A DNA stretch of 13,559 nucleotides from Acanthaster planci (taxonomy: Eukaryota > Echinodermata > Asteroidea > Valvatida > Acanthasteridae), in assembly GCF_001949145.1 (NCBI RefSeq), contig NW_019091539.1:508832-522390 (forward strand). Direction: 5' to 3'. The notes under the pieces are model-generated. The model did no database searches. It was not told where the DNA came from and saw only the letters and a program-made list of their open reading frames with translations. Shown one piece after another: positions 1-10,000 of this stretch (position 1 is its first letter; each line of letters begins with the position of its first letter). The position numbers were made by a program, and so were the translations under genes.

Positions 1-469
1 CAAACAATGCAGTAGATGCCGTGGATCGAGCAAGTTCGCGCACAGAGCGAGTTCAAACGGGAGCGACATCGGAGGCAGATTTTCAATAAAACTTTCTGCA
101 AATACGTAAACCATGGACATGTTTACCGATTCATAACCACTGCGTTGACTGATTTTTGGCATAAGGAACATTTAGACAAAATTTCAGCAAGCTCCGTGAG
201 GTTAAAAAAAAGTGGGGAAAATGCGATCTGCGAATTTTCGCTATGGCCGGGACAAAATTTTATAACCTGGATGTTAGTCGCAATGTAATGAAGACGTCGT
301 CTTAGTATATTATCCTAAGTGTATTACGATCGTCAGTAAATATATTATCGTAGTATATTAATATACCAGTCGGGCTAGTATATTATGTAAGTCCATGTCT
401 ACAATCCATTTCACTGCATGCGCCTTGATCAAAGGCTAGAGCCCCTGCTGCTTGACCCATTACTGATTA

Positions 470-539
470 AAGTTAACTCATTGAACTCAGTAAAAGAAGT
501 TAAATTGTGTTAATTTTATTGAGTATGTTTACATTAACT
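470..539. repeat. imperfect inverted repeat (AAGTTAA...TTAACTT)
   Basis: AAGTTAACTC at about 470 is mirrored by TTAACTT ending at about 539. The arms stay partly complementary inward through ACTCAGTAAAA and TTTTATTGAGT around a short AT-rich loop. It lies just upstream of the stronger hairpin at 552-663, and the two may belong to one degenerate element. The pairing is imperfect and the boundaries are approximate. Confidence 0.45.
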
Positions 540-551
540 TGGTTTTTGTTA

Positions 552-663
552 GCGAGAGCAAATCGCTCCCCTTAATTCACTTTGTTGATTTAAGGAGAGC
601 AGTTTTTAATCGCTCTCCTTACATCAACAAAGTGAATTAAGGAGAGCGATTTTTAGCTCTCCT
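552..663. repeat. long near-perfect hairpin (about 41-bp arms, 11-nt loop)
   Basis: The arm at 560-600 is complementary to 612-652 at about 39 of 41 positions, around the 11-base loop 601-611. Pairing continues outward through GAGAGC (554-559) and GCTCTC (656-661). The core reads CTTAATTCACTTTGTTGAT on the left and its complement on the right. It has no coding potential. The shape fits a foldback MITE or the end of a larger inverted element; a structured RNA is a less likely alternative. Confidence 0.75.
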
Positions 664-974
664 GGTATTTATTAAAATGAAGCCCTGCAACAGCTTTTTG
701 AGCAGAAAGAATTGAAGGTGTTAGTTCACCCAGTATCATTTAACAGCATTAATGAAACAGAATATCATGTATTCTATTATGAAGCAAGTGGGCTTAACCC
801 TAACCCCCTAGGGACCATTGAAATCCTGCTTAACCTTGTTGGGTTCAGCATGCTTTAATGTAGACCAGCGCACACATAACACAGGGTATTAGCAGTGGAT
901 TATAAGCCAGAAAAACAAGACAATATTTTGGAAAGTTGTCATGTAGTAATATAATTTTGGGGGCTTGATTTCAG

Positions 975-1093
975 TATGAGACAGGATGTCTTTGACAACC
1001 TTGTTGCTTTCCAAGAGAAGACTGACGTCAGCAAGCTGAAACCTGAAGCCAGGCGTTACCTGGAGAAGCTCATCAAGCTGGGAAGACGAAATG
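975..1093 (+). CDS. THOP1: THOP1-like exon 1 of window
   Basis: Acceptor TTGATTTCAG and donor ATG|GTAATC bound 119 nt, which is one base finishing a split codon, 39 codons and one base of the next. The product runs from [17 protein letters not shown] through [19 protein letters not shown], which matches the N-terminal helical domain of THOP1 and neurolysin. The last base G joins exon 2 as GGT (Gly), giving the conserved GRRNGLHLP run. The initial split codon is probably Ser, since the family has SMR here. No start codon is claimed: the ATG at 976 is internal in family alignments. Confidence 0.93.
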
Positions 1094-4000
1094 GTAATCT
1101 CTTCTTCTCAGGATATTCACAGTAGAGCTATCTCAAGTATAAGCTATGGTTTAACTACGATTCAACAGGACTGTGAGAATTCAGCTTTATGTTTGTTTAG
1201 ATGTTAACCCCGAATGTCAACTTTTTTACACCCCTGGTCTGTACAAAAGTACGGAAACTCTTTACATTTCAACTTTGTGCTAGCTGTTTTCAGCTTTAAT
1301 TTTAAGTGTCCACTTAAACCTCTCATTCAACCAAACCACTCTCATCCAAAATGACTGGGCTATTCTCGTTGACTCTTGGGAACGTAATAAACGTTGACTG
1401 TTGTGGGGCTCAAGTGACTCTCTGGTTTACCACAGTATGGACAGCAATTGACACGAAAAGTATTATGGGTAATTCCAGAAATTAAGGGTCCATTCTTTTC
1501 CTGTCCCTGTCACATCTGTCATATGATTTTGAAAGTTCAGAACACCTTTTCTAATTTCCAATAGTGATGAATTAATGCAAATTACCTGCCAAATAAATAG
1601 TAATAGATTGAAATTAATTCCGATGATATTTCCATGTCAAATAAGAAAGGTCAATTGTAACAGGGACACGAAAATGTTACACTTTTGGACCCCTAATTTC
1701 TGGAATTACCCTTATATGTTGATAGCTACAGCAGGTCCTAGAAATGCAGCTAACAGAAAATGTGGCTGTTAATATCATTTCAGTTATGGTTTCATCAGGT
1801 CAGTGCCAATGGGATTATTCTGCAATGGTTTGATCAGGGTCAGTGCCAATGGGACTATTCTGGAATGGTTTGATCAGGGTCAGTGCCAATGGGACTATTC
1901 TGCAATTGTTTGATCAGGGTCAGTGCCAGTGGGACTGTTTTGCACAACTGTGTGTATTGGTAAATCTCCACAACAAACTCTGACTCCTACTCAGTGAAAA
2001 GATTGTAAGGGGTCTGCCTAGTTTGACTAAAGAACTCTCAACAAATTTTACTCCGTTCCTTCCCACCCACAGAACACTGCAAAATTCTATTCTGAATGCC
2101 CAGGTTTTATTGTGCCAAGAGAACCGATATGAATAAGGGATTTCTGCACGCCAGGCACACATGAGGCTTAGACCAGGCACAGTCTTACATAACTCATTGA
2201 TATCCGAATGGCATGATACTTATTTGACCCTGGTTTGCTTTGAAGTTGATCCACATTTTCTGTTGGTGAAAACAAGCACATTATGTCAGCCAAAAAGCAT
2301 TTCCAATCAATCGTTCAACAACTTTTTCGGTTGGCATGTTGTGGCGTACTCATCTCCACGGCGTGCAGTATATCGTCTGATATTCTGGCCAGCAACGAGC
2401 ATTGTCTCTTGCTCCATTCCATAAAGTCACCAGATTTACTTTTGCTGAATTTGTCAGTTTGAAGTTATCCAATTCTGCCTCCGTGAATTTACGTTGATTA
2501 CTTCTTGAGTTGTCTGAAGTTGGACTTGTGTTTGATTCTCCTAGGTTTGCATCTACCTAAGGATGTGCAGGACAAGGTCAAAGCCTTGAAGAAGCGAGCC
2601 AGTGATATCTCTATTGACTTCAATAAAAACCTGAATGATGAGAACACTATACTGGAATTCACTGAAGAAGAACTAGGTAGATATCATCAAGAACATAACC
2701 CTTATCTCTACTTGGTACAATGTCTGAAAAACATACTGAAAGTAAAGGATTTAGAGCTGTTAGAGTGACTTATTGGCAACTTTTTAATGGCTTTTCCATC
2801 TGTTCTCACAATCACTGCAGAACCAGCCCTTTTATCTCACCTTTTTTGGCCTCAGAAAGTGTTCATGTTTTATTTGTTTGTAAAGAATGAATTATCTTTA
2901 TGATACAGTTTGGAATACAGCTCAGTCTAGCAAAAGCTACTTTGTTTTCATAATCCAGTTATTTAAAAAAATGTTTATTTTCAGTTGGCCTTCCTGAAGA
3001 CTTTATTAAGAGATTAGACAAGGTAAGTAAACATTTGCTTCTCCTTGCGTGTCTGGTGTAAATTGGTCCCTTAGTGCCCACTGCAGTTAGAATTGACAGC
3101 TTGTGAAGCTACTATGTGACAGGCTGTGTCCAAATTACTGGTGGTTTTCATAGGATCCATGCATTATTTCAAGCCATAGCCCAGTGTGCGCTTTAGTTTG
3201 ACAAAGACATTTGCTCTTCAGGCAGTCTAATGCCAGTCGGAGAACAGCACCTTTTACCTTGTCACGTCTGAACAGGTTGCTTGTATTTGCCAGTAACTCA
3301 ATTTTGTTTCATTTTAATCTTTTTCTCACCTTTCCACTTACCTCCGGATTTGATATTAAAATGTAGACTGTCAAACACAGTCACCTCTTCCATTTTGTGA
3401 CTCATGGTTTTGACAGACAGCAGAAGGGAAGTGCAAAGTGTCACTGAAATATCCTGATTACTTCCCTGCCATGCGTAAAGCCCGCAACCCTGAGACCAGA
3501 CGAAAGCTAGAATTTGCATTCAACTCAAGGTAGGAAAAAATATGTCTTCTCAACTAATCCAACAACCAGGAAAAACCGTCCTTACTGCGGTGTTACCATG
3601 CTGCATGCATCAGTAGTATGCACCCACATAACATGAATCTACGACCAGGAGGTGTTGTGACTTCGCCTTATTGTGCTTGTCTAGTTTGCAAGCTTGAGTG
3701 TATTGCCGTAAAGAAGCAGGTGATTTGGAGCATTGGTGACCAACCATGCTAAAACCAGGATGAAGAATTCTAAGATTTTAAGTTGAAAATGATGCCATTG
3801 TGCACATGAACAATGCTGATGCCATTGCCCGCAAGTGCCAAGTATGAAATTTAAGAGTATTTTCAAACAGGAATTTAACGGGAAGTTAAAGAATTTTCAA
3901 ACATCAAAATTACCTACATGTATACATGTACATGTACTTTAGTCTGGTTTTAGAATGGTGGGTCATTGTCCTCTGAACTACATTAAATATTGTAATGCGT

Positions 4001-7000
4001 GACCATACGTAACTTGCCGCATATTTTTTGATTGAGAGGATTTTATCAGTATATTAATGTGATTAATTGTTGATAAGGAAGGGAGAGAACAGTGCCTGTT
4101 GCTCGCTCATCCGTTTGCTTGTGCAATGTCTTTCTTGAATGTCATACCAAAGTCCCCTATTCATTCTATTTCTAGATGCAAGGAGGAAAATACCAAAATA
4201 ATGGAAGAACTGGTTGAGATACGCCAGAAGGTAATGTCGAAATAAGACAGGTGCTCTCTGTCTCTGCCATTGAATTAGCATCTTTTAAGTTGCTTCCCCA
4301 AATCCCACCATCTTTGTGGATCTTTCTGGTTCACGTTGTATGTATTTATCCTAGCTTTACCCCATGTGTTTGTGTTGAGCATCTTATCCCACAATGCCCG
4401 CATCAGCAGCCTGTGGTCATGTTTGAAATTTTCCTTCAGCTTCATGTCAGACTCCTGATTCATTTGGGAGACTTAAATGCTAGGATAATATTGAAATGCC
4501 GCAGACTTCCAAAATTGGATTTTGTTGTAGAAAAAGTGTTACCAAATATCCCAAGGTGTTAGACAGAGATTGTCAAGAGTTAAGCCCCAGTTGAGGTTTG
4601 AAGCCTTGTGGAGGATTTAAGTCATTCTTCCACTCACACATCATCTTCTTATCCTGTTTGAATAGCTTGCTGACCTGCTCGGCTATCCCACTCACGCTGC
4701 CTACATCCTAGAGCTGCGCATGGCCAAGACACCGGAGACCGTGTCCAAGTTCCTGAAGGATTTAGTTGGGAAACTCCGGGTGCTTCAAACAGCTGAACTG
4801 GAAACCTTCTTGAGCTACAAAAAGGAAGAGGTAGACCTATTCTTCTTCTTGTATTGTTTGTTTGTGATTCATTATTTAAAATATGTGACCTTTTCATATC
4901 TGTTACTGTTGCTTGTCGTCAAGAAAAGGATCTTTGATTATTGCATGTTAACGTGGTCATTTTTCTTTTCAACTTTTCCCACTTTTTGTATTGCTGCCGG
5001 GTCTAAATTGAAGTTGCATGACGAGTTCCCCGGGAGATTTTCAAGGTTTCCCATTTTCAAAATGCTTCAAAAATTCATAACTTCATTTNCTGGACATTTA
5101 CACCCACACGAATGACTATCTGGTGCCTACTCTAATCTCATCTGACAGGCAACATCTGTTGACACCCGAGTATTTCATCCACGCCTGCAGCTTGTAAAGA
5201 GAGCCCAGATTGTGCCATGTTACGTAATTTTCTTTTGTTCCCAAAACTGGCCCAATGCGCTGCTGGCGTCTTTTCAAATGTGGCCAGATTAGCATGCAGC
5301 GGTATTGTATTGCTCGTAATCTGCCTGCTTGCACTGAATGCCACAAATAGTGCTACACTGTTTCAAAACAATGACGGATTTCCTCCGCTATTGACAACTG
5401 AAAAAATTTTGGCAATTCCCAGCAGTTCAGTCTTTTGTTCCGAGTGCGGTCTTTTGTTACAAGGCCCAGCTCCTTTGTCCGATTTTGGGACCTGGCTTTG
5501 CGTATAAGTGTAAGGTCTCCGGTACCGGGAACCCCCACACGAAATGGTTAATTTTGAAAGAAACTCGGATCTACTTGTCAGGATCTGGCCTGTCCCTTTC
5601 TGGTATTTGAAATATGCCCTCGTCTAAAACCTTGTCTAAAAATTTTGATGTTTTTGATAACGTTTTGTGTTGAAAAACATTGCCTTATGTGGGTTGTACA
5701 AAACAAACTGGGATCCAAAGGAAAAGGTCTTCTGCTCCAAATCTTTAGAGTGAATGAATGGGGGGCGTGGTCACTCTCCGCCTACTTTAACTTGTGAAGA
5801 TGCCAAATAATGTGTGAAGCACTATTTGTATTGGTGATATAAAAGCAGAAATCTTGCATTTTTAAGTGGGAATTTTTTTCAGATCTTGATACAAATTGAA
5901 GATGTAACTATGTTGCTGTTGCTTCCATATTGTATATATTTTTTGTGTGCACTGACCAGTGTGAGAAGTACGGCTTCCCCTTCAATAACACCATTGACTT
6001 ATGGGACATGCGGTATTACATGAACATGGCTGAAGAACGACAATATTCCATCGACCACAACAAGCTGAAGGAGTATTTCCCACTAGAGGTTGTGACCAAA
6101 GGTCTCTTGGAGATCTACCAGGTAATTTGGGAGGGTAGAAAAAAAAAGGCTGGAAAGGGTTGTTACCGTTAGTTGAAAGCGTCTGAAGCTGGTATACAAA
6201 TATGGACTGCTTTGAGTAGTGTAGTTAAACTGGCCTCTCGAGGAGATCCATGCAGAAGTCTAATTTTCCTGAGGTAAAGCTAAGCTGAAATGGATCATTG
6301 AGGGAGGCTAGTTAAAGCAGTCAGCATTTGTTTTATAAGTCCTCTCCTACAGATTCTGCTTGATAAAGTGATAACTCTTTAATTTGGTCAAATATGATCA
6401 AAATGTATCACTATTTGAATGTGAAATTTGTGGAAAATTCACTAGCATTTTTCCAGAGGACCTCTTCACGAAACGTTTGAACCAAGCTCTGTAGCACTAA
6501 CACTTGGAAATATGCAGTACGCACACCAGTATGCATTTACACACAATACCAGTTGCTATGTGTAAAGCACAGTGGTTGCTACAGGAATAGTACATTGGTT
6601 CCTGCAGGCATAGTACATTGATTGCTGTGGGTATATCACTTTAAACTGTGCACGGCAAGATAGCCAAAATAATGAATGCCATGTGATCAGCTTTCAGCAA
6701 ATCAAGATACAGAATCTGTGGGTCAGGCGTGTGCCGGTGATGCAGATTTTCTTTTAGTTAGTTTGTTTGCCAGTAATAATTGTCAATACAGTGATAAAAT
6801 TATCCACAAATTGGGCATGATTAAAAACCTTGTGAGTACTGTAAATATACATGCATTTAAACAATATAGGTTCAAAGATGGTTTTCTACCAACTAACTAG
6901 CTTAAACAGAAATATAATTTGTTGGTTCCTTGCATAATCTGATAATAATCTCTGCAAATCTAGTTTCCTCAAAAAACAGTTACCACTTAATACCAGTAAC

Positions 7001-10000
7001 ACTGGGAACTGTGTGGAAACTGTCCATTAACATGACAGGCCGCCGAAATGTTGGGTTGGGATATTTACGTATCTAACTTCAAATTGGATAGACATTGAAA
7101 AAAGTCTCATCACAATGGCTTTCTCAATTCTGAATTCAACCATACAGCACACGTAAATCTTGCAAACAAAGCTCGACTTTATAATTTGCAATTTAATGGT
7201 GCAAGGGCTGCATAAATGTTCATTGTTTAACACTCTGTATCAGATGCTTAAACATTGGTAAGGATTGTGTGTGGATATTGCCAGAACACATTGTAGGTAC
7301 AATCTAAAGCACATGTCAACAAAATTCATGTACATGGATACGCTGGAGTCTGGGCACTTGTGTGCTGGTAATTGACTGGATGGTGGCACTAGCAAAATTA
7401 TAGAACTCATGCACTGTCAGGCTTGTTTAAATGTTCGACATTCTATGTTTTTAGAATCTTTGTCAGCCGTAATTAAGATTCAGCCGTAGATTTTTTGATG
7501 CCTTGTATACATATTGCAGCACCTTACATAAGGTTACATGTAGTTTTGCTTGGTTGAGAGAAATCAGTGAATTTGAAGGACAAAACCTTTTTTTTATAGG
7601 AAAATTCAGATTGAGAAAAAAATTGTCGATACGTAATGCATATTACCCATAACCCAACATTTGATATTTTTTCCAAAATACAGGATTTTCATTTTTTTTG
7701 AAGACAACATCGTATTGTGACAATAAAACTCGTGTTACTGTCCACACTAGTGAGGAATTATAACAGCTGCTGTTTTTTCCTTGTAATTGCCTGGGCCCAA
7801 TTTTATGGCTCTGCTTACTGTTGAGCAAATTGTTTGCTAACCAAAGCACAAAAATTTGCTTAACAGCAAGTGTATTTCACGGCGACCATTTCACGAGTGC
7901 TGTGTTTAGTACAGAAATTGCATGGGCGCACGCGCATAGTGGTTTCCATTGCTATATCAGCGAGGTAAGCCAAGTTTCGCCTTTTGCTATGCTTACTGCT
8001 TACAGTCTCCATGAAATACGGAGAGCCTCTGCTTAGCAGTGATGTGAACTTGGGTGCTGGCACAGCAAATGCATGTACATTAAAGAGTGCAGTATCTTCG
8101 TAGACATTTCAACCTTGCCTAACCATATCCTCCAAAATCCCCTCGACATTTTCCGGAGGAAAGTGCCCCATGCTCCAACTTGTTTTCTGTCAACAGGAGC
8201 TCCTGGGACTGAAATTTGAAGAGATTCCCAAGGCTGATGTCTGGAATGATGACGTCACAATGGTAAATTGTTAACTCTTGTAAATCTTACAAAATCTGTT
8301 GTATGTTTTGAAAAGATTTAGTGCTGAAGTATTCATTGAATACCCAAAGAGTACTGAACGGGTAATCATATCCTTGTGTGAAGGGACAAAAAACATTAAT
8401 TTGATAAAAATTTTGACACCTATTTGATCTTTTGAGAATTCTTCAAGATACTTAGATGAAACAAGTAATCATATATCATACAACAGGAATCGAGGAGCGT
8501 AAACAAATAATGTCAGTTAGTAGGCTTCTACAAGACAACATGAATGCAAACTATTTCCAGCTTTCAAATGTCTTGTTTGTTCATTGATACTCTCACGTAT
8601 TCCTTTTTTCCCCTTTTTTTTGTTTGGTGTTTCTAGTTTAGCGTGACTGACAAGGAGTCAGGTGCTTTCATGGGCTTTTTCTACCTTGATCTCTTCCCTC
8701 GAGAGGGCAAGTTTGGTCATGCTGCCTGCTTCGGTCTGCAGGTGAAACAATTCAACAAGATGACTGAGTATCATTCAGTAGTGATTGATAGGAAGTGCCT
8801 TCTCTTTCTTGTGCAACCATCTGACGTGTTTTTGGTGTTTCGTTTGTCCACAGCCTGGTTGTGCAGCACCTGATGGGTCCCGCCAGGTTGCTATAGCAGC
8901 CATGGTGGCCAACTTCACCAAGCCGACCCCGGACTCACCCTCACTGCTTACCCATGATGAAGTAAGTCTTTGCCGAGAAATATCAACTCTTCAACATCCG
9001 AAAAATTTGCTTTTTAATTGAACTGACGGACTTTCTTCAGACCCTGCAAGTGTCAGTGACAGAGGCATGATTTTACCACCGTAAATTTGAATAGCTTTGG
9101 GTTGGACTTCAAATTGGATGAGTGGTGATGGAGTTGTAAAGATTTGATTACAATGCTAACTTCTAGTACATGGTTCTACCACATGGGTACTCATGACACC
9201 GCCTAGGCCTAGCTAGCCCCTCCCTCCCGTTACCACTCCCTATCTCTTGATATCGGCCCTTATTTCTGTCTTCTCCCCCCTCAGGTAGAGACTTTCTTCC
9301 ATGAGTTTGGTCATGTCATGCACCAGCTGTGTGCCCAGGCTGAGTTCAGAATGTTCAGGTACTGAAACCCTCCTCCTTCTAAATCCACTTTTTTGCTTGG
9401 TTTCTCCGGATAGGTGGAGACGTTCTTCCACGAGTTTGGCCATGTCATGCATGATATTCTGGGCCAGACTGACTATTGTTACTTCAGGTCTGTATGAACA
9501 TTGAAGGCCTCAACAACTTGGTGTTGGATTGGGAGATGGAAATATTAAAGTCCTTGTCTGTATGGGAATAAGCCACTTGCGAGCTAAATTTGAATAAAAT
9601 CTGGTACACTGTGTTATCTGATTGCACAGAAGCGTAACAATTTGAATTCTCCAGACTAAAGACACTGTTGCTATGCCTCGTGATTCGGGGCAAGCTTTAG
9701 CATCGTGACCACCATCTCTGGAATGGACTGGTTCCTTTGTGCCGATCTTATCCATTGAGAACAGTGTATTGTTGCAAGGCATCTCTTATGTAACTAAGCA
9801 AAAGCTTACCCCGAATCACAAGGTATAGCAACAGTGGTTTTAGTATGGAGAATTCAAGTTTATATGTTCACGTGAATTTGAAGAACTCACTGTACCAGAT
9901 TTTATTCAAATTTAACTCGCAAATGGCTTATTGATCACGGTAGGAGAGTAGACTTGACTAGAAGTCTGCTAGCACATAACAGAGTGAGTCTGGTGTGTAG

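Larger units (their letters stand above)
1..974. other. non-coding upstream stretch, probable intron
   Basis: No exon of the peptidase is recognisable here. The open frame at 16-288 has no family resemblance and no supporting signals. The stretch is AT-rich, with several AGTATATTA-like repeats at about 303-390 and two hairpin-forming segments (about 470-539 and 552-663). It ends in the acceptor TTGATTTCAG at 965-974. The first exon seen begins with the last base of a split codon, so an upstream coding exon must exist outside the window and this is most simply the end of its intron. Confidence 0.7.
1094..2544 (+). other. intron 1 (1451 nt)
   Basis: GT at 1094 and AG at 2543-2544 (TTTGATTCTCCTAG) bound this phase-1 intron. 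It carries the inverted-repeat element at 1467-1711 and the 40-bp tandem repeat near 1789-1950. The open frames within it (for example 1575-1772, 1920-2180 and 2161-2424) overlap these repeats or look like random sequence and are not called as genes. Confidence 0.85.
6122..8196 (+). other. intron 7 (2075 nt, the longest complete intron)
   Basis: Donor GTAATT at 6122; acceptor TTGTTTTCTGTCAACAG ends at 8196. It holds the 23-bp direct repeat near 6574-6639 and, from about 7793, a segment starting GGGCCCAATTTTATGGCTCT followed by several TGCTTA/TAAGCA motifs that looks like a dispersed repeat. ACTTCAAATTGGAT near 7076 recurs near 9104, suggesting another dispersed repeat family. No gene is seen. 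Confidence 0.8.

Noticed and set aside
16-288. 90-residue open frame near the left edge
   Set aside because: It has no resemblance to any family I know, no splice or promoter context, and sits in AT-rich non-coding sequence.
1789-1950. CRISPR-like array
   Set aside because: The 40-bp period repeats have no unique spacers, and the window is eukaryotic intron. It is a minisatellite.
1920-2424. Overlapping open frames on both strands after the 40-bp repeat
   Set aside because: They overlap each other, begin in repeat sequence and show no conserved content; they lie inside intron 1.
4831-5115. Hydrophobic C-terminal extension of exon 6 (read-through frame)
   Set aside because: The next conserved peptide is encoded by exon 7 in the matching phase and the donor GTAGAC is in place. 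The extension is intron sequence with a chance T-rich hydrophobic translation.
5217-5507. 96-residue frame with a hydrophobic stretch
   Set aside because: It lies within intron 6, has competing frames on the other strand, and has no recognisable domain or signals.
9285-9487. Exon pair as an assembly or haplotype duplication
   Set aside because: The copies differ at many synonymous sites and 9 residues while the catalytic motif is constant, and the flanking introns are unrelated. An uncollapsed haplotype would be nearly identical.
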